Below are positions 32,127 to 41,119 of a stretch of DNA of 64,000 nt, piece by piece. Below the pieces are notes generated by a model that saw only the letters and a program-made list of their open reading frames with translations, ran no database searches and was not told where the DNA came from. The position numbers were made by a program, and so were the translations under genes. The DNA is from Symsagittifera roscoffensis (taxonomy: Eukaryota; Xenacoelomorpha; Acoela; Convolutidae). Where the stretch lies: contig NC_087069.1 of assembly GCF_963678635.1 (NCBI RefSeq), positions 6,247,472 to 6,311,471 of the forward strand, written 5' to 3'. Positions within the stretch are counted from its first letter, which is position 1, and each line of letters begins with the position of its first letter.

Positions 32127-32399
32127 ATCTGGGAAGCGATCCAGACGTTATTTGCGGCGATGAATGAGGTACAGGAGAACGTCATCTCACGATTTGGATC
32201 TAAGACAAGAGTGGTGTTCACGACGTCCCCCGGGTACGCGAGCATGCCTCCCGCTCTGCAGTTTGTGTATGCGGTTTTGATCTTAATAGCCGAGGGGAAT
32301 GCATGGCGGATCCTGATGGGAGCTCCCAATCGAGAGCTGGAACCGACGAACTTGAGGCTTCGCAAGTCAGAACTGGCGGCGGCGTGGGCGGATGTATGA
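32127..32399 (+). CDS. Continuation of the accessory SGNH-like region after a TGA
   Basis: In frame with the upstream SGNH protein after the TGA at 32124. It encodes RFGSKTRVVFTTSPGYASMP and FVYAVLILIAEGNAWRILMG, which fit the later strands of the second SGNH-like unit. It stops at the TGA 32397-32399, where a new frame starts at the overlapping ATGTATGA. The protein sense of the sequence clearly crosses both breaks. Confidence 0.5.
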   Translation: MWEAIQTLFAAMNEVQENVISRFGSKTRVVFTTSPGYASMPPALQFVYAVLILIAEGNAWRILMGAPNRELEPTNLRLRKSELAAAWADV

Positions 32400-33210
32400 G
32401 TTGGCAGATATCCTCATTGTGTTGGACGAGGTCCTCTTGCTAGAGATATCGAACTTCGCCAGACAACTCAAGTTCAGTCCGGCTATAGGGGACGACCATC
32501 CAATAATAAGTCACTTGACGGCCAGCTTGTGGTTTCGAAGCATGGACTTGACTATCACGAGCTCCACCAGTAAGTCCAGGGGACCGAGTAATGAAAGAAA
32601 GAATGTGGCTGCAACAGAGAAGCAGCTGGAGTCTATGGTGTATCGACTGACGCAAGAAAGAGGCAGGTGGCCGTTCCTGGCATCAAGGCTGGAAAATACT
32701 ACGGAGAAGACAAAGGAGAATGCCCCACCTCTTGTGAAGCAAATCTGGAGTTTTCTTGAGGAGCAGTTGGAAGTGGCCGAGAGTAGGGAGATGACGGTGA
32801 CCAGGTTCGTCACAGCTGCAAATGAGGTCACAATTGGAGGATTCTGGAGGGAGCACGCAAAGGGCGAGTTGAATACGGGAAGGGATCACGAGAATCTTAA
32901 GTTCTTGAGTCCTTGTTGGGGAAAGGAGTTCATGGCTGGAGTGTTTGGTGCAAAGGAGACCATCTTTGGAGCCTTTGTACAAGAAATACTGAGCATGCCC
33001 ATCAGCCTGTTATTGGCACTGTACCTAGTTTACCCGAGGTACCTATTCAATATGGGTCCAGCGTATATGTTCAGTCGGGGTGTGGAAACACTCCGGATTG
33101 ACGGGTATCTGGCACTGGTGCTCCTGACCCATGGTGAACTGGTGTCATTTCATCGACTGACGAAATATGGGGAGCCCCTGTCGATGGGGAAAAACCCACT
33201 CGAGCATTGA
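32392..33210 (+). CDS. Accessory region A, third segment, unknown function
   Basis: 272 residues from the ATG at 32392. The first 60 residues (YELADILIVLDEVLLLEISN, GDDHPIISHLTASLWF) look like the end of the second SGNH-like unit, with an Asp-Asp-His at the place of block V. The rest is helical with no recognised domain. It overlaps the previous frame by 8 nt and the next by 44 nt. The next frame carries on the protein, so a frameshift near the aaaaaccc run at about 33188 is likely. Confidence 0.5.
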   Translation: MYELADILIVLDEVLLLEISNFARQLKFSPAIGDDHPIISHLTASLWFRSMDLTITSSTSKSRGPSNERKNVAATEKQLESMVYRLTQERGRWPFLASRLENTTEKTKENAPPLVKQIWSFLEEQLEVAESREMTVTRFVTAANEVTIGGFWREHAKGELNTGRDHENLKFLSPCWGKEFMAGVFGAKETIFGAFVQEILSMPISLLLALYLVYPRYLFNMGPAYMFSRGVETLRIDGYLALVLLTHGELVSFHRLTKYGEPLSMGKNPLEH

Positions 33211-34579
33211 CACCTACTCATATAAGTGTGCTGCAGGGCTAAAGACGCTGCTAGTAGAGTACCTTTTGATGCAGAACCGACACATGACTGGTGAGGAAAA
33301 GAATCCGAAGACGAGAGATGAATGGAGGAAAGTGAATGGGGGCATGCCTCTGTTGACAGACCTGTGCCTGGCGATGAGATCGGACCCAATGGAGATAATC
33401 CGGGGGCTGGAGGAGGTCGTAACCTGCATTTATGGACCGGCCTTGACATACGCCTTTCCAGATCATCTAGTGACGGCTTATCGCAACTCCGTGACACACT
33501 TGAGCCTCATAAGTGTACTGGATGGGACGACGCTCAACTGGTGTCAGCAAGAGGTGCTGAGGGCACAAATGAGTAACACGGTACTCTTCGGAAAAGTGAA
33601 AGATCAAGAGTTGATGGTGTACAATTTCCGAGGGCAACTGCAGTGTAGGATGGGAGGTAAACGCGAAGGTCCCATCGAAACTTATCGCAAGTTCTGGAAC
33701 CTGAATCCCCTGACGGCGAGTGGACAAGAGGTCTTGAGGATTCCCGCGTGGAAGAAGAGCTTCGAGTTGGTGAAAAGGGAGCTAGAGGCAATACTGGAGA
33801 AGGAATTCTTGCCAACAACCATTCCAGAGTTCTTAACGGTAAGGAGAATGACCCTGGGAATGAACAGTTCCCTGGTGGTCCCATCCCTGTTCGCGAGAGC
33901 AGCGGCGGAAGGGCAGCAAAAGGAATTCACCGATGGCTGGGATCCCCTATTCATCGGCTACACTGCAGCGGTCTATTTTCACACCTGTGACATAAAAATT
34001 AACTCCTGGACGACCCAAGCGAAGAAAATGAGAGGCTCATTGCCCCCAAAATTCGAGATACGAGTGGTCTTGAGAAAGCTTGAGCGGGCGAGTTTGGAGA
34101 ACATGTTGCCGGTGTGGGACGATGGCAGGATGATTGTGGAAGAAGGACACATTGCACTAAAAGACGAGATGAAGTTTGCCACGAGAAGATACCGAGCACC
34201 TTACGGACTGGAACAGGTGGAGATGAGACAGGAGGGGAAGGAGCTGGGTGCAGCAGGCCCGTTGTATGTGGCTCTGACGGAATACAAGAAACCGGATCCA
34301 ACGACACCATCACACCTGTCGGTGGGCACCCCTGGAGATAAAAGAAGCGGCCCTGTAGAAGATCGGTTCAGGAGGATCCTTGAGAGAAGAAGAGTCGAAT
34401 CAGGAGAAGAAAGCATGGATGAGACTCTCAGCGAGGCAGGGGAGGATACAGAAGTGGGGAAACACGCCCAAATCAAAACCATTAGAGGAGGAATTCACCA
34501 CTCAAGAGCTTTTGAAGGATCTGAGTGGAGAAAATTGGGCAGACACTGCCACACCACCTCTGACCTCATCTCCCCGTAA
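33167..34579 (+). CDS. Accessory region A, fourth segment, unknown function
   Basis: 470 residues. I recognise no domain. Conserved-looking features are Trp- and Cys-containing segments (EEVVTCIYGPALTYAFPDHL, DGTTLNWCQQEVLRAQ, YTAAVYFHTCDIKINSW) and a polar C-terminus. The last 100 nt switch sense to another frame at about 34455-34465 (ggggaaa), where KSKPLEEEFTTQELLKDL continues. It probably formed one polyprotein with the segments before and after. Confidence 0.5.
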   Translation: MGSPCRWGKTHSSIDTYSYKCAAGLKTLLVEYLLMQNRHMTGEEKNPKTRDEWRKVNGGMPLLTDLCLAMRSDPMEIIRGLEEVVTCIYGPALTYAFPDHLVTAYRNSVTHLSLISVLDGTTLNWCQQEVLRAQMSNTVLFGKVKDQELMVYNFRGQLQCRMGGKREGPIETYRKFWNLNPLTASGQEVLRIPAWKKSFELVKRELEAILEKEFLPTTIPEFLTVRRMTLGMNSSLVVPSLFARAAAEGQQKEFTDGWDPLFIGYTAAVYFHTCDIKINSWTTQAKKMRGSLPPKFEIRVVLRKLERASLENMLPVWDDGRMIVEEGHIALKDEMKFATRRYRAPYGLEQVEMRQEGKELGAAGPLYVALTEYKKPDPTTPSHLSVGTPGDKRSGPVEDRFRRILERRRVESGEESMDETLSEAGEDTEVGKHAQIKTIRGGIHHSRAFEGSEWRKLGRHCHTTSDLISP

Positions 34580-34877
34580 AAATCTAGAGTTGCCACTGAT
34601 GAGTGAGACTTCCAATATGGGAATGATACTCTTGAGCGCAGAAGAAAGGGAGAAGAATACCTTTGAGGGAAACAAGACCATGTTCCTAGGGACTCTGGAT
34701 GAGGACGCTTGGCGAGAATTCTTGAGCGAGTTCAATCGAGAAGTGGATAGCGAGATCACACTAGATGATTTCAAGGAAGAACTCTGGGACACAGTGGTGA
34801 AGTTCGGAGAACCTGTCTTGATGGGGACAGGTCTGGAGGAAAAGGCAAGAGGAGAACTGCTGAGCAAGATACTCTGA
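34380..34877 (+). CDS. Accessory region A, C-terminal segment
   Basis: The real continuation begins at about 34460 (WGNTPKSKPLEEEFTTQELL) and ends at the TGA 34875-34877. It is acidic (GTLDEDAWREFLSEFNREVD, ITLDDFKEELWDTVVKFGEP) with no recognised domain. It marks the end of accessory region A. Confidence 0.45.
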   Translation: MREEESNQEKKAWMRLSARQGRIQKWGNTPKSKPLEEEFTTQELLKDLSGENWADTATPPLTSSPRKNLELPLMSETSNMGMILLSAEEREKNTFEGNKTMFLGTLDEDAWREFLSEFNREVDSEITLDDFKEELWDTVVKFGEPVLMGTGLEEKARGELLSKIL

Positions 34878-34965
34878 AACAAAAAATTGTCAATAAAATA
34901 ATTGAAAGTGTAAGGGGGGATAAAGTCGAAACTAGTAATATAATTAAAAGTATTAATATCCTTAA
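34878..34965 (+). other. Spacer between accessory regions A and B
   Basis: Short AT-rich stretch with a gggggg run and stop codons in all three plus frames. The next frame opens at 34966. Confidence 0.5.
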
Positions 34966-35463
34966 GGCTCGAGCAGGGGGGAGGCAAGAGTTGGAGGGTT
35001 GGATGGAGACAAAGAGGTCGAATCAGTGATGATAACGGCAACGCCCCCAAGTAAAGACGTGAAGTCTCGCAAGAGGAAGAGAGAGGTAGAAGGGTGGGTT
35101 AGTCCTTCGGCGGATGCAGTCTCGGAGAAAAACTTGAAAGAGACGGCCCCCATGATTCTGGCACGATGGAAGACAGCAGCCTACAAGAGTAGCTACGAAC
35201 CAAGGAAGTCGCTCGAGGTAGAAAGAGAGATGGAGGTTCCCACCAACTCGACAACGGAAGAAGACTTCAAGCCTCAGAGGACGAAGATGAAACGAGGTTC
35301 GACGAGCGTGCAGACATGGGAAGTAGACGTCGGCAAAGAATGGGTCTCAAATGAATACCAGGCCACTGGGAAGCAAGTAACTAGCGATCCTCTCGAGAAG
35401 AATAAAACGAGGAACACCTCCCGACCATGGTGGGTGGCCCTGGAAACATTGAAGGAATGGTAA
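34966..35463 (+). CDS. Accessory region B, N-terminal basic segment
   Basis: The frame is open from 34966; the first in-frame ATG is at 35029. It contains a basic cluster, KSRKRKREVEGW, that could act as a nuclear localisation signal, and a low-complexity charged body. It ends at the TAA 35461-35463, followed two codons later by a TGA (35467-35469). The same frame then resumes. It was probably the N-terminus of a longer protein. Confidence 0.45.
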   Translation, partial: GSSRGEARVGGLDGDKEVESVMITATPPSKDVKSRKRKREVEGWVSPSADAVSEKNLKETAPMILARWKTAAYKSSYEPRKSLEVEREMEVPTNSTTEEDFKPQRTKMKRGSTSVQTWEVDVGKEWVSNEYQATGKQVTSDPLEKNKTRNTSRPWWVALETLKEW

Positions 35464-35469
35464 GACTGA

Positions 35470-36276
35470 CTAAAGAAGCTCGACAGTGGAGTGTCACGCA
35501 AACGACGCAACTGGGCTACCCAGCAGAAGGCTGAGTTTAACAAATTGGAATTGGGGAGCCATCTGAGGAGAACTTGGCAGAACTTGTTGAGGGATCATTT
35601 TGAAGAAGCGATGAGGACATCCTCATCGGCGTCGCCATTGATGGCAAATCCATTTGTTAGAACAGCAGGACAATTGATGTTCGCGTGGAACCTGGTGGGA
35701 ATAGAATTGGAAACGCTGACCTCGCACGACAAGTTGAAGTTGGGTGGAAAAAGTCTAGAAATATATCAGACATTGATGCAACACGTTGCTAGGGATAACT
35801 CAGGCTTAAGCCTGGCAAGGAGGAGAGACGCTACTTGTTTCTTGAGGTGGATAATGTCGGTGATGACTGATAGCACCATCCTAGCATGTCAACAAAGAGC
35901 AATTGGGAGCAAAGCAATGGAAAGGAGAGTCTCAGCAGTCATCTTGAATGTATACCAGAGTACTGGGATAGAAAAGGAGGATGGTTCCAGGCAGTCTCTA
36001 GAGAGCCACAGGAAGTTAGATGAGATACGGAGATTCTACAACAGGAAGTTCGAGGAGAAACACGACGTGCACCGTAACTTGGCCTCGTCAGGAGAGTTCT
36101 TGAAACCCAATAAGAAGGGAGAATACCAGTATGTGTCTGGAGTGATGGGGATGGCGTACAACCCTTTCCTGGACTCGGAAGCCGGAGGCGCTCACGGAAA
36201 CTACGAGGTGGCGGAGCTACTAAAGTTCTGGACAGAGAAGATAGTGGAAATAGACACTGTAGAGAGAGAGACCTAG
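35470..36276 (+). CDS. Accessory region B, middle segment, unknown function
   Basis: In frame with the previous segment after TAA and TGA. About 268 codons, beginning LKKLDSGVSRKRRNWATQQK. It is a helical, globular-looking protein (LMQHVARDNSGLSLARRRDA, RWIMSVMTDSTILACQQRAI) with no domain I know. It ends at a TAG (36274-36276) just after a GA-repeat (gtagagagagagacc). The next frame overlaps from 36263, so slippage in the GA run explains the break. Confidence 0.5.
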   Translation, partial: LKKLDSGVSRKRRNWATQQKAEFNKLELGSHLRRTWQNLLRDHFEEAMRTSSSASPLMANPFVRTAGQLMFAWNLVGIELETLTSHDKLKLGGKSLEIYQTLMQHVARDNSGLSLARRRDATCFLRWIMSVMTDSTILACQQRAIGSKAMERRVSAVILNVYQSTGIEKEDGSRQSLESHRKLDEIRRFYNRKFEEKHDVHRNLASSGEFLKPNKKGEYQYVSGVMGMAYNPFLDSEAGGAHGNYEVAELLKFWTEKIVEIDTVERET

Positions 36277-36277
36277 C

Positions 36278-38167
36278 TTGGGTTTGATTCTCGAGAAGAC
36301 ACCAGAGATGATAAGTGTGCCGCGCTCAAGTAAAAGAGTCGAACTGAAGACGGGTAACGGGAATGGCATGTTGGTCACGAATCTGGAAGTGGTGTGGAAA
36401 ATGCTGAGGCCCTCCTGGTGTCTGATTGAGGAAGTCACGGAGCGAGTGAGATTAGCACCAGCGGAGGACGAAGATCTGGCGACATTGAGCATAGTGCACA
36501 GACTGATCCTGCCTCAGGCGAAGGAGTCAAGTGAAGCGACGAGTAAACTAGGGTCGGTGAAGAAAACGGAGCCGGGCAGTTGTCTTGACTCGACGTGTGG
36601 AAATGGCGAGCACACCTGTGATGGACGGTCATGTGTCAGGATACAGTCCTTCCAGAAAGAAGATCTAGTCACCTGGTTTGAAGACATTACCGAGAGGGAG
36701 AAGAGTGAAATACAGATAGTGGCTGAGTGTTACGCGAGTACCACGGTAAACCTAGCAACAGCTCTGGGATTCTTCTCGAGAATGTGCAGTCTCCAGTCAC
36801 TGGAGAGGCTACAGTCAGAACACCACTTGGTGACCGCGTTGAGTGTGGAGTCATGGCCCGGGGTGTTGCGGGTAACCCAGAAACACATCAAGAGCTGGAA
36901 GGTTGGACTTGAAGCGGAAATGGGATTTCCCATGAGCGAAGCCTATGGTCTACCTCTAAATGCGAAGTCCTTGGTGGGGTCAGTGATGGCCAACCTATGT
37001 GGCAGCCACTATCCATTGAAAATGGCGATGGTGGAGGTATCCAGCCAAAGGGTATTGATAAACAAGGCCTTCTCAGCGCCCAAGTGCGTAATACTGGCTC
37101 GGATGTCGCATCATTCACACCGGTTGTTGAGGAAAATCCGAGGGACAGTGCCGAAAGAACAGAGGGACGACTTGAGTGAAATCTGGGAGGAAGAACTTTT
37201 GGGTTTGGAAAGTGAAAACACAAGTGACCACGAGAGACAAAACGTGATCGGAAAACCTATGGGTGGTGCTCCAAACCTGGAAGAGAACGACGCGATACAC
37301 GAGAAAATGATGGAACTTGAGCCTCTCCTAGAAGCCTCGGGAGAGCGCAATCTTAGGAGCATTGACCTCACACATGGGGAATGTCCATGCCACTGTCTGG
37401 CACAAACAGTGTGGTACCCGGATCACGCGAATCTCTGCCTGATCTGGGATGTGGAAGAAATCAAGTCGTTAGGACGGCCCGATCATCAGCAGAAGGTGAC
37501 CATCTTGGTGGTGAGCACGATGCTGGCTCTACGATGGATTGAAGAAAATGTAACAAAATATCGGAAATCGAAGACGCCAACGGCAGAGTCGATTTACGCG
37601 ATAGATTACAGCAGGAGACTTGAGTTGTTTAAGACTGCATGCAAGGTATTCGCCATACCAATGGAAGTCAGACACGTATGGAGCCGGTTAAGGTTCTTTC
37701 CTTGGTTTCGAGCGACGTTGACGTCCTGGTCATACATGGTAACGAAGGATCATATGAGGAAATATCAAAAGGAATATCGACAGTTCCAGGCCGAGATAGG
37801 ACCGGAGGCTTTCAAGAGACCTCTGCTGACCCATCGAAATGCGATCACGACGGGGAGGAAAAGAGTTGGTAGAGTGTCCAGAAACAACACCAAGGCGAGA
37901 GAGTCGAAACTAGAGGAAGACTTGGCGAAGAAGGTGAGCCTGAGTCTTCACAATTCCTTCTGTTTGAACCGAGAGTCGAGGGTGAAGAGTTTGCCCAATC
38001 AAGCGAAGAGATTGCAGGAGCAAAGGGAATGGATGCGGTCCTATGAACAGCTGAAAGCCTGGGAAGAGATCGTGATTAGCTCCGATGACGAAGAGGCACT
38101 GTTGAAGCAGATCACGGTGTCAAATACATCTGGGTCTGGTACCTCGAAGGCGAAGAACGCGAGGTGA
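36278..38167 (+). CDS. Accessory region B, C-terminal segment, unknown function
   Basis: 629 residues ending at the TGA 38165-38167. No signal peptide, TM helix or known domain is seen. Notable are Cys/His-rich patches (CLDSTCGNGEHTCDGRSC at about residues 95-115; THGECPCHCLAQTVWYPDH at about 365-385) that could bind metal. A beta-strand-like segment (KVTILVVSTMLALRW) follows, and the C-terminal 150 residues are strongly basic. With the two preceding segments it would make a protein of about 1,060 residues. The long open frame in an element with noisy LTRs argues that it was under selection until recently. Confidence 0.55.
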   Translation: MGLILEKTPEMISVPRSSKRVELKTGNGNGMLVTNLEVVWKMLRPSWCLIEEVTERVRLAPAEDEDLATLSIVHRLILPQAKESSEATSKLGSVKKTEPGSCLDSTCGNGEHTCDGRSCVRIQSFQKEDLVTWFEDITEREKSEIQIVAECYASTTVNLATALGFFSRMCSLQSLERLQSEHHLVTALSVESWPGVLRVTQKHIKSWKVGLEAEMGFPMSEAYGLPLNAKSLVGSVMANLCGSHYPLKMAMVEVSSQRVLINKAFSAPKCVILARMSHHSHRLLRKIRGTVPKEQRDDLSEIWEEELLGLESENTSDHERQNVIGKPMGGAPNLEENDAIHEKMMELEPLLEASGERNLRSIDLTHGECPCHCLAQTVWYPDHANLCLIWDVEEIKSLGRPDHQQKVTILVVSTMLALRWIEENVTKYRKSKTPTAESIYAIDYSRRLELFKTACKVFAIPMEVRHVWSRLRFFPWFRATLTSWSYMVTKDHMRKYQKEYRQFQAEIGPEAFKRPLLTHRNAITTGRKRVGRVSRNNTKARESKLEEDLAKKVSLSLHNSFCLNRESRVKSLPNQAKRLQEQREWMRSYEQLKAWEEIVISSDDEEALLKQITVSNTSGSGTSKAKNAR

Positions 38168-38611
38168 GCAGGTGGCTCAATGGGGAATTCTAGAGTCTTG
38201 AGTCTTGAGAGGGAAGGAAAAGGGCTCGAGGGTGAACTTGGATGAAATCTAGATTCACGAAAAAGAAATTTTAACAAATGAGATATTGTTATTAACATGT
38301 TATATCTATTATATAAATCAAAATGCTGCATGACAATTTCCTGATTGAATAGGACAAAAGAAATTTTAAATTGCTAGCTTAAAAAGTGAAAATTCAAAGG
38401 TGCAGGTGTGTGCAGATTTTGATTGCTGTTTAGCGATAGTGTGAAATTTTTACATGGTTGTGAATTTTGGGGTGTAGATAAACTTAAGTTTGCTGCAAAC
38501 TTCTTTAAATGACCACTGGCACTGTATCTTGAGTAACACTCGAGTTTCTGGGGATTCACTGACAGACAGCAGCACGCAATGAGGACATCGATCTTGATTC
38601 CGGGGAGTATG
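38168..38611 (+). other. 3' UTR of giant element
   Basis: Non-coding between the last accessory stop and the 3' LTR. No clean polypurine tract precedes the LTR; the nearest purine-rich stretch is ccggggagtatg. Confidence 0.55.
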
Positions 38612-39505
38612 TGCCAGTCGGTCATATCTGGAAGTTTGACCTTGAGGAACACAAAAATACGTGGTTTTGGAATGAAGTTTTATTTTTCAAAAATTCGAAT
38701 TGGACAAGTCATGCTAGAGTTTCTCGCGACAACTAAAAAATGAGAAAATAATAAAATCAGAACAACCGAATTACAATTGCGGGAAAAATGTCAAATAAAC
38801 ACAGTGGGAAATTGCTATTCGCAATTTCCGTCGTAGAAAACGAGAGTAGAGTTGTCCTATTTGATATAGGAGACCGAACAAACACAATAGCAGAGCAAGA
38901 ATCAACTGGACCAGAGTGAACCTTCAACGGAAAGGCAGACAACTAAAGTTTCCAATGGTTCACATCCAAAACTACATTCTTGATTTAAAACTTATTTCCT
39001 TTGATTGGAACTCATTATCAGAAAACTTCTTGAGTTATATTCGATTATATTTATGCTAGAGTTATTAATTAGCTTAACTACTCTGTTTCTCAAGTGTGGT
39101 GCTATGTTAGTACCAAATTTAGTTTTCCCGAGTGCATTTTATGATAAGCATGTAGAGGTAAGGCGAGTTTTAGGTTGATCCATCTGAAATGGATCAAAGT
39201 TCCACTGTCCAATAAAAAGTAACTTAACGGATTGTTCCGACCCTGTTTTTAACGGCGTTCGTGTATTTTGGGTATTTTGAGACCTAAGTATGGGGACGTT
39301 CTTATTTTCTAGAGTGGGGGGGTATTTTGGTAGTGGCCTTCAAGCTGTAACAGGTTCCATTCTCATGTTGCAAGCGAACCGAATTGGCTCCGACCGTTCT
39401 TGAGGTAGAAAAACACAAGAGATAGTGTCCCTGACTCTTGAGCCAATGGTTATAGGGCCTATTTTTCTTAAGCCTCATATGTGACCGAAGTAGGCGACTG
39501 TTACA
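38612..39505 (+). repeat. 3' LTR of giant Ty3/gypsy element (894 bp)
   Basis: Starts tgccagtcggtcatatct and ends gcgactgttaca. It is the direct copy of the 5' LTR, close in the R/U5 half and distant in U3. Confidence 0.9.
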
Positions 39506-41119
39506 GACCTAGCTAGCTCCTTTTGATTAGTTTCATCTAGCATGTTTAGAATTTCAACCCCATATCTTAAAAAGTTACGATTAATTAGTTTCTATAGAGA
39601 AAACGACAAAAACGTGAAAAAATCGTTCTTGGCTCGTTCAAATCGAATGTCAACTTATTGTTCATAGCCCAGTGCATACATCTATTGTCATTCGTCTATC
39701 TAGTAAAACCATAATGTTTTGAACACTCTTTGCCCCTGTACGGAAAATGTCGGTTAACATAGCAGGGAAGCTGCGCTTTGCAAACACCACGGACAAAACG
39801 ACAAACTGAGCTTTAAAAAGCCCAAAAATATATACAATCATAAGTAGAAACTGTAAAAAAAAATTGAAAAAAGCACTCTAGGAGTATCGAATACCCAACA
39901 TCCCATTTGAGAGCCCAATTTCAAAACATTAACGGTACTACCATTTTATGCATTTTCAAAATAGCCATAAAAACGGTAAAACGCATGACATTAAGTTTTC
40001 AATAGTAAAGTTCTATGCATCTAAGTGCCACCGACCAAACTGGACCAAAAATTATACAAGTCAACTTGGAAAAATGAACTCATATTATAGCACGTGTGGT
40101 TGCCTGCCTAAAAAACGAGCTATTAAAATCAAATCTCAAAGTGTGATGCAAAGAATGATAACTTTTTGTTCGGAAAAAATCTAGCGGCCAATGAATTAAC
40201 TTTCGGCAAAAATTTAAAAACATAGCCAACAGACATTTGAAAAAAAGTCGATGAACTTAAGTAAAACTACTGACTTGTTTTTTTTTGAAAAGCGAATTTT
40301 TCTTCAATTTTCAAAGAAAAAAAGGCAGCCCTAAAGCTCTTGGAATTTTCTAGACATTTATGAATGAACTTTTTTCGATAAACTTATCCCAGTAGTAAAT
40401 TTTATGTTTCGCTGGGAAATCAGAAAATAAATTCCACTTTAGAAGCTAGAAAATAACGTTTTTTGTTACCTTTACCTTTTTGCTGTTCCATAGAGGAGCT
40501 TGCCTTCCTTTAAAGAAAGGAAATGCATTAAACTTAGAAAAAAAATCAAAATTCAAACCGCAAAAAAATAAATTTGAGGCTAAAAAAAAGTAAATTTGAG
40601 AAAAAAATGAAAAAAAAATCATCGCGACCTTCTGTTAGAGTCTGATTTACGTTCATCGACTCTTAAACACTTTTATGCAGAAATGCATCAACTTTAGGAA
40701 AACTTTTTTGCAGTATAGTTCAAGTTCAAGTCAATTAAATTTAAGTAATTAGCCATAAAGTCGATAGCATCTAAAATAAATCTAAATTAGAAAATAAATT
40801 TCGTTTAATCAAACGCTGATGTTTGATATGTCAATTAATTAACAACCATAAGAGCATTATTTTTATTCAATTTAAGATTATTTTTTCTAGTTTTTTGTCA
40901 AGAGGTCTGGATCATCTTAAAGTATGTTAGTGTCAGTTATTTTTCAAGCAGTTTAGACCAGATTTTTTCCCAATTGATCGTTTTTTTTTGGTCTTTTGAG
41001 AGAATTTAGTTAGGTCGATTTATCACATTCAGATTCATTCAATAATACTTTTCGTTCACTTTGTGTTCACGTCCTTGATGACGTAGTAATGACGTCATAA
41101 TAGCAACTTGCTTCCTTCC
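39506..41119. other. Intergenic sequence between giant element and cadherin 3' end
   Basis: No gene is seen. It holds an inverted-repeat element at about 40243-40664. On the minus strand, the first AATAAA after the cadherin stop is plus-strand tttatt at about 40862, a candidate poly(A) signal 250 nt downstream. Confidence 0.5.
40243..40664. mobile_element. Non-autonomous TIR element, copy 1
   Basis: Left end aaaagtcgatgaact and right end gttcatcgactctt are inverted repeats. The interior matches copies at 46743-47174 and 62996-63409 (shared blocks include aaatctgaaaattaaattcca and cgtttttgtgacctt-like sequence). No coding capacity; superfamily not determined. Confidence 0.6.

Larger units (their letters stand above)
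16633..39505 (+). mobile_element. Giant Ty3/gypsy LTR retrotransposon (22.9 kb) with two accessory coding regions
   Basis: Same-orientation LTRs bound about 21 kb of internal sequence. This contains a leader with a minisatellite, gag-pro-pol (20064-28868), accessory region A (29389-34877), accessory region B (34966-38167) and a short 3' UTR. RT, RNase H, integrase with DDX35E and GPY/F end, and RT-RNase H-integrase order establish Ty3/gypsy. Typical elements are 5-8 kb. The extra size comes from about 8.8 kb of accessory frames plus long spacers in pol. No target-site duplication is visible (left flank aacta or ttaac, right flank gacct). The element lies 1.6 kb downstream of the cadherin gene's 3' end and truncates a non-LTR element on its left. 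Confidence 0.88.

Noticed and set aside
32911-33101. Envelope gene or TM protein in the accessory regions of the giant element
   Set aside because: Hydrophobic runs such as ISLLLALYLVYPRYLF are short and lack a signal peptide, a glycosylated ectodomain or a clear TM-anchor arrangement; no env-like motif was seen.
39506-39640. Continuation of the 2A-bearing non-LTR element on the far side of the giant element
   Set aside because: No frame right of 39505 continues the endonuclease after the VWVQC segment, and no target-site duplication joins the flanks.
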